A stretch of DNA of 37,098 bases, taken from contig JBEKZL010000042.1 of NCBI GenBank assembly GCA_049509915.1, forward strand, positions 1 to 37,098, written 5' to 3'. Source of the DNA: JBEKYD01 sp049509915. GTDB lineage: Bacteria > Acidobacteriota > Terriglobia > Bryobacterales > Bryobacteraceae. The notes beneath the pieces were generated by a model. It ran no database searches. It was not told the DNA's origin and was given only the letters and a program-made list of their open reading frames with translations. Each line of letters begins with the position of its first letter. Position 1 is the first letter of the stretch. This document shows, piece by piece, positions 14,120 to 23,019 of this stretch. Both the position numbers and the translations under genes were made by a program.

Positions 14120-16165
14120 TCATTTTCGGCCCTCCCGCAATCGGTTTACCATTTCCCGTAACTGCGGATCCGGCCTGATCCGCAGCGCTGCTTCATACTG
14201 AGCGATCGCTTCCGGTAGTCGGCCGGACATTTGCGAAAGGGTGTTTGCCAGGTTATAGTGCGCCTCCACAAGGTCGGGATCGATCCGCAACGCTGCCTCA
14301 TACTCGGCAATCGCCTCCTGTAAAGGCCCGCCGGAATTTGCCAGCGCGAGTCCCAGGTTGGCGTGCGCCTGGGCGTAATTCGGATAGATGCGCAATGCCG
14401 CTTCATACTGGGCAATGGCATCCGGCAGCCGGCCGGGTAGCTGCGACAGGACGGTTCCCAGGTTGTAGTGCGCCTGGGCGTGATCGGGATAGGCGCGCAG
14501 TGCCGCTTCATATTGCGCGGCCGCGTCCGGCAGCCGGCCGGGCATTTGTGAGAAGGCGGTTCCCAGGTTGTTGTGCGCCTCGGCAAAATCGGGATTGATC
14601 CGCAGCGCTGCTTCGAATTCGGCTACTGCCTCCTGCACGGGGCCGCCGGAATTCACCAGCGCGAGTCCCAGGTTGTTGTGCGCCTCGGCGTAATCGGGAT
14701 CGATCCGCAAGGCTGCCTGATATTCGACCATGGCGTCCGGCAGCCGGCCGGGCATTTGCTCCAAGGAGTTTCCCAGGTTGTTGTGCGCCTTAGCGCTTTC
14801 CGGACAAACGTCTACGGCGCTGGCCCAGAGACTGCGCTCATCGAGCCAGTCGAAGTTCCGGGCATAGGTCCGAGCGGCACAAAGGAAGCACAGGAGCCCG
14901 AGCGCCGTCCACCCTGTTCGCACGACTAATAGCCGCTGGCGCGGGATTTGCCGGCCAAGCGCGTAGATGGCTGCAACCACGCACCCGGCCAAGCCGATCG
15001 AAGGCAGATAGACGAACCGCTCGCCCATGATGCTCCCGATGAGAATCGCCAGATTGGAAGTTGGAGCGAGAGCCACGAAAAAGAAAGCCAGAAAGAAGAA
15101 CAGCGGCTTCCGGGTGCCGTACCAGCGGACAGCCAGCACGGCGGCGCCCAGGCAAAGTGCCAGCGCGATCAGCCCCTTCGTGTCCTCCCACTGTGCCGGA
15201 TGCCAGCCAAACAGAGGCACTGCATTATAGGAATAATCCGGCGATAAGTGAGCCGGCCAGACAAACAGCCACAAATACTTGCCGATTACTTTGAAGGCCG
15301 TGAGCCGGGCCGTCCAGAAACCTGCGCTCCACAGGGGATTTTCGAGAAATCGAACCGGAATATGCATCTGCAATGTGCCGCGCCAATAAAAGAACGCGGC
15401 CAATGGCAGCACCAGGGCCGAGTAAGCCGCCGCGCGCTCCCGCCACGCCATGCGCCCGCGCCACGTCAGGTCGTATAGGAGCATGATGCCGGGCAGGGCG
15501 GCGGCATTCTCCTTGGAAAAGATCCCGACGGCCTGGGCCAGCAGCATGGCCGCCACCCAGAACAACTTGCGCCGCCCGGCGGCATAGGCGCTCTTCACGT
15601 AACACAGCAAGCCTGCCAGCACGCCGAAGGCGGCCAGCAGGTCGGCGCGGCCCACAATATTGGTGACCGATTCGGTGAGCAGCGGGTGCACTCCCCAAAG
15701 AGCGGCCAGTGCCAGGGCCGGGCCCGGCGCACCCAACACCAGGATGCCCAGCAGGTACACAAACGAGACATTCATCCCATGCAGTGCAAAGTTCACCCAA
15801 TGATAGCCGGCCGAATTCGCTCCATTGCCGAAGACGGTGTAATTCAGCAGGTAGGAGAGGGTGGTAAGGGGTCGATACAGGCCGGAGACGGTGCTGTTAT
15901 GCCAATAGTCTTCGCTGAGAATGAGCCGGAGGTTTCGCGGCGTCACCGCGCGGATGCGGGCATCCTGCAAAATTACTGGGGAATTGTCGAAAACCAGGCC
16001 CGCCTGGAAGGAATTGGAATATGCCGCCAGCAGCAGGGCCCAGAGTGCCAGCATGCGCCAGGCGTGCCCGCGCCAGGCGGGATGCGCAGCCTGGACGGAG
16101 AAGCCCTCCCGCGCGACCGGCGGCGAGGCGCGGCGCAATCGCCGCGGCTTGCGAGTCTCCCTCAT
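14120..16165 (-). CDS. TMTC-like polytopic membrane protein with six C-terminal TPR repeats
   Basis: 681 residues. About eleven hydrophobic segments between residues 35 and 435 form an ArnT/TMTC-like (GT-C-type) membrane part. Recognisable are FDNSPVILQDARI, YRPLTTLSYLLNY, HPLLTESVTNIVGRADLLA, IFSKENAAALPGIM and MGERFVYLPSIGLA, which recur in bacterial and animal TMTC O-mannosyltransferase-like proteins. Residues about 455-665 are six TPR units of exactly 35 residues (A.AHNNLG…AL.I.PD). Enzymatic activity is inferred from family only. The reverse-strand TATGCT at 16175-16180 is 9 nt before the ATG, and no Shine-Dalgarno is evident. Confidence 0.78.
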   Translation of the reverse strand: MRETRKPRRLRRASPPVAREGFSVQAAHPAWRGHAWRMLALWALLLAAYSNSFQAGLVFDNSPVILQDARIRAVTPRNLRLILSEDYWHNSTVSGLYRPLTTLSYLLNYTVFGNGANSAGYHWVNFALHGMNVSFVYLLGILVLGAPGPALALAALWGVHPLLTESVTNIVGRADLLAAFGVLAGLLCYVKSAYAAGRRKLFWVAAMLLAQAVGIFSKENAAALPGIMLLYDLTWRGRMAWRERAAAYSALVLPLAAFFYWRGTLQMHIPVRFLENPLWSAGFWTARLTAFKVIGKYLWLFVWPAHLSPDYSYNAVPLFGWHPAQWEDTKGLIALALCLGAAVLAVRWYGTRKPLFFFLAFFFVALAPTSNLAILIGSIMGERFVYLPSIGLAGCVVAAIYALGRQIPRQRLLVVRTGWTALGLLCFLCAARTYARNFDWLDERSLWASAVDVCPESAKAHNNLGNSLEQMPGRLPDAMVEYQAALRIDPDYAEAHNNLGLALVNSGGPVQEAVAEFEAALRINPDFAEAHNNLGTAFSQMPGRLPDAAAQYEAALRAYPDHAQAHYNLGTVLSQLPGRLPDAIAQYEAALRIYPNYAQAHANLGLALANSGGPLQEAIAEYEAALRIDPDLVEAHYNLANTLSQMSGRLPEAIAQYEAALRIRPDPQLREMVNRLREGRK
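14166..14796 (-). repeat. Six 105-bp tandem TPR-coding repeats
   Basis: Six in-frame 35-codon units, A-[KEQ]-AHNNLG…, form two DNA subtypes. One has the insert 'MPGRLPDA' (units 1, 3, 4, 6, including variants) and one has 'NSGGP[VL]QEA' (units 2 and 5). The order P-S-P-P-S-P suggests amplification of blocks rather than single units. Confidence 0.7.
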
Positions 16166-16419
16166 TCACGGACCAGCATAACAATTTCCTACGGTGGCTA
16201 GACTCAATTGCCCGCGTGGACCAACGTGTCCCTCGCCGAACCATAATTCCCGAGGTCGCCGGCTGACGGGATTTGGCCGGAATGACGAGTTGGACGGGTC
16301 GCGCCGCTCCGAGACACTAGTCTCCTCGCGCTGGCTGGCGGGCCTTAAAGCCGGTAAGCGGCCTTGAGGTCACCGGGTACGCAAGCCCAAGGCGTCGTGC
16401 GAGGAAGCCAGTCAGAGAC

Positions 16420-19400
16420 CTAGAACGTCAATTTAAGCCCTAACTGCAGCAGGCGCGGATTGTTTACCGTATAATTGATGACCGCGAATGTGGAGGGCGA
16501 CGCGAAATCGGCACCGTAGTTATTGCCGCCAGGTGCGCCGAATTGCGGGTGGTTCAGCAGATTGAAAAACTCCACGCGGAAATCCACCATCATGCCTTCT
16601 TTCGGCACGAAGTGCTTGATCACGGAGAAGTCCGTATTGACGAAGCGCGGCCCGGAGAGCGGCGTCCGTCCGGCGCTGCCGAGTTCGCCATCGGCCGGCT
16701 CCGTGAAGCAGGCCGGGTTGAACCATTCCGAGATGGTGGGGTTGCTGAGCACGGGATTGCAGACCTGGTTGGGCCGGATGAGGCTTTGCGCGTTGGTGTT
16801 CAGCAAACCGGCGCCGGAGGTATTGTTGCTGTCGACCACGAAGACCGGGAATCCGGAAGTGGCCTTTTCGATCACGGTCAGCTCCCATCCGCCCGCGACG
16901 GCGTTCGCCGCCCCTCTCCAGCTTGAGCCCCACTTCTGACCCTTGCCGAACGGCAATTGATAAATCACGCTGGCGGTGAAATCGTGATTCAGGTTGATCT
17001 GCGAAAGGCCCCAATCCGCATTCTGCCAGTTGGGCAGCGGGAAGTATGTGGCGCCGATGAGGCTGCCCAGACCGTCACTGAAACCGGTGTCGAACGCGCG
17101 CGAGTAGGTGTATCCGACGAGCGCGTAGATGCCGTGGTGGATCTGCTTGGTCTCCGCCTTGATCTGCAGCGAGTTGTAGTGCGCCAGGCCGGCGTCGTAT
17201 ATGCTGTCGATTTCGGAATAGGGGAAGGCCGGATAGGGAACACCGAATGCCGCGCCGTTCGGTCCGCAGCCCAGGGCGTACCCCTGGACTTCGCCGCAGG
17301 CGGAAGGCGAGTTCACATTGATGTTGTTGCCGAAAACCAGGATGTGCGAACTGCGCGCGCCGGCGTAACCGGCGGTGAGCACTACGTGGCCGGGAATCTC
17401 GTGTTCCAGGTTCACGTTGAACTGCTGCACGCGGCCCTGCTTGAAGTTCCGATCCTGCGCGAGGATAGTGCCTCCGAAGTCGGACGGGTTGGGCGGCGCG
17501 CTATAGGTGACGAAGCCGTCCGACATGTTGCCGCCGGACTCGAACGATTCGGCGTAGTACGGCGGATTCTGCCAGAGGCCTTGCGCGCCCATATTCCAGG
17601 ACGAATCGTGGTAGATCGCGTAGCCGCCGCGCACCACCGTGTTGGCGCGTCCGAACGGTTTCCAGGCGACGCCCACGCGCGGTTCCAGTGCCGACCAGTC
17701 CATATTAATGCCGGCGTATTTTCCGGCATTCTGGCCGGCGATGAGGAAATTGCCAGTGGCGGGGTCGAAATCCGCCATGCGATTTCCCACTTCCGACTGC
17801 GGCGTCATGATGGCCCAGGCCAGGCCGAGATTCAACGTCAGGCTGCGGCTCAGGCGCCAATCGTCCTGGATGAAGGGGCGGTATAGTTTCCAGCGGCGGC
17901 CGGCGTTTCCACCGTCGAATTCCTGGTCGTGCAGGCCGATGGCGGTCCAGCCGGTGAGCAGGTCCGCCGCGGCGTCGCCGGTGAACTGGCCGCTGACTAC
18001 CCAGAAGCCATTGGGGAAACCGACGGCCACGGTGTTGAGCTGATTGGCGCGGAGCGATCCGCCCACGCGGATATCGTGGCGGCCACGCACCAAGTCGAGC
18101 GTGTCGGACGCCATCCAGACATTGGTGCCGCCGACGAACGGGGTGTAGCCACGGTCGCCGAGCGACCAGTATGGGCTCGAAAGTTCCACCGACGTGAGGC
18201 CACAGCTATTGCCGCCCAGATTCGCGCCGGGGATGCCGAGGGCGCGAGAGTCGCATGTGCCGTCGCCTTGGGACACGATGTAATCGAAGATGCGGTTGAA
18301 CCCTGCCGTGAGCTGATTGGTGGTGGTGGGAGAGAATACATGCGTTTCCGAGAGGGCAACGTTGCGGGCGTGGTTGCCGATGCTTTGGTTGCTGGCGAAG
18401 GCGCCCTGTTCGGCCAGGCCGGGAGCGCCGCCCGGCACGTAGGATTGCGCCTGATCGTAGCTGAAGCGGGCGAAAGCGGTGTCCCTGCTAGTGAGGTTCT
18501 GGTCCATGCGGATATCGAACTTGCCTTCATCCAGCTTGCGAATCGGTTGGCTGACGTAGTTGTAGCCGAGCGCGGGATTGTCGGCATTCGGCAGCGGATA
18601 CAGGTTGATCAGAGCCTGGCCGATCGGGTTGATTTCGCTGGCCGGAATGATGTTGCAGGCGGATGAGCCGCAGGCAAACGGCGCGCCGGTGGGAGATTCG
18701 GGGTCGGTCAACTGAACGGTGTTCGGCCGGCCATACGGGTCTTCGCTGAAGTTTCCGTTGCGCATGGCCTGGGTGGGCATCACCCCGGTAAAGGGGATCG
18801 CATGGCGCTGATATTTCTGTTCGTAGTCGGCAAAAAAGAACGTCTTGTCCTTCTTCAAAGGGCCGCCGAACGAAGCGCCGAACTGGTTCAGATTAAACTG
18901 CTCGGTGGAGGCAGCGAAGAAACTGCGGGCGTCCAGATCGGTATTGCGCACGAATTCGAACAGGCCGCCGTGGAAATTGTCGGTGCCCGATTTGGTAGTC
19001 ACCAGCACGGTTGGACCGCCGCGCGTGCCCCACTCGGCCGAATAATTGTAAGTAAGTACTTTGAATTCCTGGATGGCATCGATCGATGAGAGAATCGCGA
19101 TGGCGCCGGCGGTGAGTTCGTTATTGTCGTTGCCGTCGAGCAGCCAATCGGTGCTATTGGCGCGCGATCCGCCCACGGAAAGCGAAAAGGAGCCGCGCGC
19201 GGAAGCTTCGCTGCTCGGTCCGCCGTTAAAGAAACTATTGGGATTAGTTTCCGTGGTGGTGCCCGGCGTAAGCGTGGCAAGCTGGACGAAGTCGCGGCCG
19301 TTCAGCGGCAGGTCGGTCACCTGTTGGCTGGTAATCACCTGGCCGAGTGTGGCGTCGCTCGTTTGAACCGCCACAGCGTTTGCGGCGATGTCTACGGTAG

Positions 19401-19749
19401 TCTGCACGGCGGCCGGCGAGAGCTTGAAATCGAGCTCGCGGTGTTCGTCCACCTGCAGACGGATGTCGGAAGCGACCGCTTTCTGAAATCCCGGCTGCTC
19501 CACCTGAACTTGATAAGTCCCCACGCCCAAGAGCGGAACGATGTACTCGCCGGCTTCGTTGGCGTTGGCGCTGCGGGTCAGACCGGTGGCGGGCGCTGTC
19601 ACCGTCACCTTGGCGCTGACGACGGCGGCGCCGGACGCATCGGTGACGGTTCCGGAAATGCTTCCGGTTGCCTGTCCGAAGAGCAGAGTACCTTTGAGGG
19701 CCAAGAAGAAGTAAAAGAAGAGCGATGGATTGAGTCTCGCGAGGGGCAT
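16420..19749 (-). CDS. TonB-dependent receptor-like outer-membrane protein with N-terminal carboxypeptidase-regulatory domain (Oar-like)
   Basis: 1109 residues, normal for the acidobacterial family. A signal peptide (…LFFYFFLALKGTLLFGQ) is followed by a carboxypeptidase-regulatory-like domain (about 28-110; GSISGTVTDASGAAVVSAKVTV). A plug domain follows (about 125-240; QQVTDLPLNGRDFVQLATLTPG, LDGNDNNELTAGAI, VLVTTKSGTDNFHG), then a large beta-barrel ending in the outer-membrane signature NPRLLQLGLKLTF. Such proteins import or bind large substrates, often oligosaccharides, in the outer membrane. AGGAG lies 8 nt before the ATG. Neighbouring genes do not reveal the ligand. Confidence 0.9.
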   Translation of the reverse strand: MPLARLNPSLFFYFFLALKGTLLFGQATGSISGTVTDASGAAVVSAKVTVTAPATGLTRSANANEAGEYIVPLLGVGTYQVQVEQPGFQKAVASDIRLQVDEHRELDFKLSPAAVQTTVDIAANAVAVQTSDATLGQVITSQQVTDLPLNGRDFVQLATLTPGTTTETNPNSFFNGGPSSEASARGSFSLSVGGSRANSTDWLLDGNDNNELTAGAIAILSSIDAIQEFKVLTYNYSAEWGTRGGPTVLVTTKSGTDNFHGGLFEFVRNTDLDARSFFAASTEQFNLNQFGASFGGPLKKDKTFFFADYEQKYQRHAIPFTGVMPTQAMRNGNFSEDPYGRPNTVQLTDPESPTGAPFACGSSACNIIPASEINPIGQALINLYPLPNADNPALGYNYVSQPIRKLDEGKFDIRMDQNLTSRDTAFARFSYDQAQSYVPGGAPGLAEQGAFASNQSIGNHARNVALSETHVFSPTTTNQLTAGFNRIFDYIVSQGDGTCDSRALGIPGANLGGNSCGLTSVELSSPYWSLGDRGYTPFVGGTNVWMASDTLDLVRGRHDIRVGGSLRANQLNTVAVGFPNGFWVVSGQFTGDAAADLLTGWTAIGLHDQEFDGGNAGRRWKLYRPFIQDDWRLSRSLTLNLGLAWAIMTPQSEVGNRMADFDPATGNFLIAGQNAGKYAGINMDWSALEPRVGVAWKPFGRANTVVRGGYAIYHDSSWNMGAQGLWQNPPYYAESFESGGNMSDGFVTYSAPPNPSDFGGTILAQDRNFKQGRVQQFNVNLEHEIPGHVVLTAGYAGARSSHILVFGNNINVNSPSACGEVQGYALGCGPNGAAFGVPYPAFPYSEIDSIYDAGLAHYNSLQIKAETKQIHHGIYALVGYTYSRAFDTGFSDGLGSLIGATYFPLPNWQNADWGLSQINLNHDFTASVIYQLPFGKGQKWGSSWRGAANAVAGGWELTVIEKATSGFPVFVVDSNNTSGAGLLNTNAQSLIRPNQVCNPVLSNPTISEWFNPACFTEPADGELGSAGRTPLSGPRFVNTDFSVIKHFVPKEGMMVDFRVEFFNLLNHPQFGAPGGNNYGADFASPSTFAVINYTVNNPRLLQLGLKLTF

Positions 19750-20209
19750 GAAAAACTCCTGAAAGTGTACGAAACTGAGGTTCGGACCGGGAACCCGCTA
19801 CGACTCTGAAACCAAGAGTGTAGTCTGAACCGCCGTTAGTGGATTGTCAAGCAGGAATGTGCTCGAGGAATTCGTAACGTGTTTGTAACCTGAGCGATGC
19901 GCGCATCGGACATCCCGTACGCCCAGCTGGGTTCGGTCCACGCGTTCGCAAGGCCATCAGTATTGTATCGGCAGTGCGAGGGCGCAGGGGTATTGATGCG
20001 GAAGGTGCAGTTGAGGGCCAGCGGCGCTGTCCAGCTATTTCTTGGAGACTGCACTGTTAGAGAAAGCCGAAAAAACCTTACCCGCCAGCGTCAAACCGCT
20101 GTTGCCTCCTGGTGGCGAGGCTGGGGCCGGTCGTTCACGCTTCCGTCACACCGTGACATAATCTTCACAGGCACGTCCAATTCCATATACAGGCAGTGGG
20201 AATTAGGAG
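19750..20209. other. Divergent promoter region between TonB receptor and sigma factor genes
   Basis: No gene is seen in these 460 bp. On the minus strand TTGACA (19850-19845) and TACACT (19822-19817) face the receptor gene, but with a 22-nt spacer that is too long for a standard sigma-70 promoter. The sigma-factor promoter is at 20134-20162. Confidence 0.45.
20134..20162 (+). promoter_or_regulatory. Promoter with operator-like inverted repeat upstream of the sigma operon
   Basis: TTCACG (20134-20139), a 17-nt spacer, and CATAAT (20157-20162). The inverted repeat GTCAC-ACC-GTGAC (20145-20157) fills the spacer, where a bound regulator would block polymerase. The start would be about 40 nt before the sigma-factor codon at 20210. 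Confidence 0.5.
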
Positions 20210-20851
20210 TTGGATCGAGCGCTGACGTTACAGCCGGTTATGCCCCAGGATGCAGCCGGAACCGTGGGGGCCCGCATAAATCCGCAGGTGGATTCATTGA
20301 TTCGGGCCGCTCAACGCGGCGATCAGGACGCTTTCGAGCAACTGGTCCGCGTGTACGACCAAAGTGTGCTTCGGCTCGCCATGAACCTGTTGCGTTCGCC
20401 GGAGGACGCTCGGGATGTGTATCAGGAAGCGTTTCTGCGCGTCTATCGCAACCTGCAGACGTTCCGCTTCGATTGCAGTTTTCACACCTGGCTCTACCGG
20501 ATTGTGACCAATATCTGCCTCGACCAGTTGCGGAAGCGTAAGGTGCGCAAAGAAGAAGCCGCCGTGATGGAAACCTCCGAGGGGCCGGTGGACCGGATGG
20601 ATTTGTTCGAGGAGGAGCACGCGTCCGCCGATCCGGAGCGGGTCACGTGGAACCGCCAACTGGGCAACCGGATCGAATCGGCGCTGGGCGGCCTGACGCC
20701 GCGCGAGCGCATGGTCTTTGAACTGCGCCATTACCAGGGGCTTCGTTTGCGCGCCATTGGCGACATTCTGGGCACCACCGAAGAGGCGGCCAAGAACTGC
20801 CTGTTTCGCGCCACCCAAAAGATGCGCGGCGTGTTGGGAGATTTCGTATGA
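20210..20851 (+). CDS. RNA polymerase ECF sigma factor (sigma-70 family)
   Basis: Up to 213 residues. Region 2 is intact (DAFEQLVRVYDQSVLRLAMNLL, then DARDVYQEAFLRVYRNLQTF for core binding and -10 recognition, and FHTWLYRIVTNICLDQLRKRK). Region 4 is GLTPRERMVFELRHYQG with helix-turn-helix LRAIGDILGTTEEAAKNCLFRATQKMR. Region 3 is absent, as in ECF factors. The start is uncertain: TTG at 20210 sits only 1 nt after GGAG and is closed upstream by TAG at 20204; ATG at 20240 has no ribosome binding site. Its last codons overlap the anti-sigma gene by 4 bp (ATGA), so the pair is translationally coupled. Confidence 0.92.
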   Translation: MDRALTLQPVMPQDAAGTVGARINPQVDSLIRAAQRGDQDAFEQLVRVYDQSVLRLAMNLLRSPEDARDVYQEAFLRVYRNLQTFRFDCSFHTWLYRIVTNICLDQLRKRKVRKEEAAVMETSEGPVDRMDLFEEEHASADPERVTWNRQLGNRIESALGGLTPRERMVFELRHYQGLRLRAIGDILGTTEEAAKNCLFRATQKMRGVLGDFV

Positions 20852-21774
20852 CTTGCGAATCGGCATTGGCATTGATTCCGCTCTATCATTACGGCGAATT
20901 GACGCCCGAAGGGGAGGACTCGCTGGAGGCTCACCTGCACGAGTGCGTCTCCTGTTCGCACGCCATGGACCGGCAGCGGGCGCTGGCGAGCGCGCTCGAC
21001 CGGCGGGCGTTGCAGCCGCCTGCGCTGCTGGTGGACGATTGCCGGGCCGACCTGATGGCCGCGATTCAAGGCGGCGCCGCGGGCGGCGCGCGCCCGCCCT
21101 CGAAGGGACTCTGGACACTGTTTCTGGAGGCGCTCGGCGGCAGCTTCGCCGGTTTGGGCCGCATGCGCCAGCCGCTGGCCGCGGCGGCTCTGGTGGGGCT
21201 TGGTTTCTTCGGCGCGCGGTTGACCGGGATCCGAGCCGCCGCCAACGCCGGCAGTCTGGCGCAGCCGGCCTACACCACCGTTCGCTCCATCTCCACAACC
21301 GGCGCCGGCAGGGTCGAAATCGCCGTGGACGATATCTCCCGCCGGGTGGTTTCCGGCGGTCTGGACGACCCAGCCATTCAGCAGTTGGTGCTGGCCGGTT
21401 CGCGGGAAGATAATCCAGCGGTGCGGGTGGAATCGGTGGACTTGTTGAAAGGCCGCGCCGCCTCCGGCGAAGTCCGGGACGCGCTGCTGAATGCGCTGGC
21501 GCATGATGCCAATCCGGCCGTGCGCATGAAGGCTCTGGAGGGATTGAAGGCGCTGGCGGGCGATGCCCAGGTGCGCCAGGTGCTGGCGCAGGCTCTCATA
21601 AAGGACGACAACGATGTGATCCGGATGCAGGCCGTGGACCTGCTGGTGGCGCAGCGTGACGATTCCATGGTGGGTGTTTTGCAGACCCTGGTGCAGCATG
21701 AAGATAATAATTACGTGCGTCTGAAAGTAGCAAAGGCGCTCAAGGAAATGAATGCGTCAGTCGGCACATTTTAG
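20848..21774 (+). CDS. Zinc-finger anti-sigma factor fused to HEAT repeats
   Basis: 308 residues. The N terminus is a ZAS/zf-HC2 domain with His29-x3-Cys33-x2-Cys36 (EAHLHECVSCSHAMD), the element by which cytosolic anti-sigma domains hold ECF factors. One membrane helix follows (about 109-127). The distal part (about 165-308) is a series of HEAT repeats (DNPAVRVESVDLLKG, DANPAVRMKALEGLKALAG, DNDVIRMQAVDLLVAQ), presumably outside the cytoplasm and available for protein-protein sensing. It overlaps the sigma gene by 4 bp and the next gene by 23 bp. Anti-sigma function is inferred from the zinc motif and coupling; the HEAT sensor is a less common arrangement. Confidence 0.85.
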   Translation: MTCESALALIPLYHYGELTPEGEDSLEAHLHECVSCSHAMDRQRALASALDRRALQPPALLVDDCRADLMAAIQGGAAGGARPPSKGLWTLFLEALGGSFAGLGRMRQPLAAAALVGLGFFGARLTGIRAAANAGSLAQPAYTTVRSISTTGAGRVEIAVDDISRRVVSGGLDDPAIQQLVLAGSREDNPAVRVESVDLLKGRAASGEVRDALLNALAHDANPAVRMKALEGLKALAGDAQVRQVLAQALIKDDNDVIRMQAVDLLVAQRDDSMVGVLQTLVQHEDNNYVRLKVAKALKEMNASVGTF

Positions 21775-22888
21775 TTTGCTGGCGGTGCTGGTGGCCGCCG
21801 GCTTTGGCCAGACGCCGCTGGAGCGCGAACCGGGCGGCTGGGCACGGGTCTATTCGGCTACGCTGACGGCCGCGCCCAAACTTCGCGTGGTGGGCCACGG
21901 GCCGGTGACGGTGGATGCGAGCGCTTCGCGCAGTCTGGAGTACACGGTGCGGGTCAGCGTGGCGGCCCGCGGCGAAGCCGAGGCTCGGCGCATTCTGGAT
22001 GTGGCGCCCGTGCGGGTTTCCACTCAGGGCGACTGGGTGGTGCTGGTGGCGCCGGGCGGACCGGTGATCGCTCAGGTTAAGGTGAAGGCGCCGCGTCTGG
22101 CGGCTCTCGATATCGCCACTACCGACGGGGCCGTAGCTGTAACCGGCGTCGATGGTGCGGTCGTGGTCGATACGCGGGCCGGGGCGATTACCGCCGACCG
22201 CATGCGCGGTACCTCCACGCTGGTAAGCGGCGGCGGCGAGATCCGCGTCGGAACCGTAGACGGCTCGCTCGAATGCACGACCGCGGCGGGGCGAATTGAG
22301 GTGAAATTGGCGAGGCGGGATGCCATCCTCAATACTTATGGCGGCGACATCGAAGTGGACCAGGTCGATGGCGCGTTGCGCGCCGATACGGCCGGCGGTG
22401 GAATCCACGTGCGCAAAGCCGGCGGCGCCGTGGCGGCCACTTCGGGCGGCGGGCAGATTGTGGTGGACCAGGCCAAGGGTACGGTGACCGCGCGCAACCT
22501 GGCCGGCCCGGTTGCGGTGGGCGGCGCCGCGGGCATTCATTGCGAGTCCGGCTCCGGCGGTATCCGCCTGGCCCGGATTGTCGGCCCCATGCGCGTCTCC
22601 ACTTCGATGGGCAGCATCCTGGCGGATCTAGCCGGAGCGCGGCTGGTGGATTCGTTTCTGGCTACCGCCAGTGGTGACATCACCGTCGTGATACCGTCTA
22701 ACCTGGGTGTGAACATCCGCGCCGTGAATGCCATGGCGGACACGCTGCGCCGCATTGTTTCGGATTATCCGGCCCTCCCGCCCCGGCGCATGGGCAATCG
22801 GGTGGTGGCCGAGGGCGCCTTGAACGGCGGCGGACCGCTGCTGGAGATTTCCGATACGGGAGGAACGATATTTATCAAGAGGCAGTGA
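21752..22888 (+). CDS. Secreted DUF4097-type beta-helical protein
   Basis: 378 residues with a signal peptide (MRQSAHFSLLAVLVAAGFGQ). The body is a right-handed beta-helix of DUF4097/adhesin type, built of short turns such as DIATTDGAVAVTGVDGAVVVD, GGEIRVGTVDGSLECTTAAG and GGDIEVDQVDGALRADTAGG, ending DTGGTIFIKRQ. It starts inside the anti-sigma gene (23-bp overlap), so it is cotranslated with the sigma/anti-sigma pair. It is likely a periplasmic or surface component of the same envelope response. No enzymatic residues are recognised. Confidence 0.82.
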   Translation: MRQSAHFSLLAVLVAAGFGQTPLEREPGGWARVYSATLTAAPKLRVVGHGPVTVDASASRSLEYTVRVSVAARGEAEARRILDVAPVRVSTQGDWVVLVAPGGPVIAQVKVKAPRLAALDIATTDGAVAVTGVDGAVVVDTRAGAITADRMRGTSTLVSGGGEIRVGTVDGSLECTTAAGRIEVKLARRDAILNTYGGDIEVDQVDGALRADTAGGGIHVRKAGGAVAATSGGGQIVVDQAKGTVTARNLAGPVAVGGAAGIHCESGSGGIRLARIVGPMRVSTSMGSILADLAGARLVDSFLATASGDITVVIPSNLGVNIRAVNAMADTLRRIVSDYPALPPRRMGNRVVAEGALNGGGPLLEISDTGGTIFIKRQ

Positions 22889-22903
22889 GAGCGATCGGCT
22901 TTC

Positions 22904-23004
22904 AGCTTTCAGCCAAAACCGCCATTCCGGCCGGCGATGCCTTTCAGAGCCGCGACCGTCAGGGAGCGGTTGTAGCTGAAGTTGAGCGCCGGCCGCTGAA
23001 AGCT
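22904..23004. repeat. ~100-bp inverted-repeat-bounded unit (MITE/REPIN-like) with hairpin repeat core
   Basis: A perfect 10-bp inverted repeat, AGCTTTCAGC (22904-22913) and GCTGAAAGCT (22995-23004), brackets 101 bp of noncoding DNA between two genes. Inside it lies the second copy of the dispersed GAGCCGCGACCG hairpin. It has no coding capacity. Size and structure fit a short non-autonomous repeat unit. Confidence 0.5.
22947..22972 (+). repeat. Dispersed hairpin repeat, copy 2 (GAGCCGCGACCG family)
   Basis: GAGCCGCGACCGTCAGGGAG followed by CGGTTG. The stem is CCGC-GA-CC, loop GTCA, GG-GA-GCGG, with tandem G.A mismatches. Three differences from the copy at 6605: two in the tetraloop and one that restores the outermost C-G pair. 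Confidence 0.6.
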
Positions 23005-23019
23005 CCTAAGAGACTTACC

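Noticed and set aside
19817..19850. TTGACA...TACACT promoter for the TonB receptor gene
   Set aside because: The 22-nt spacer is too long for a standard sigma-70 promoter; kept only as a note in the intergenic entry.
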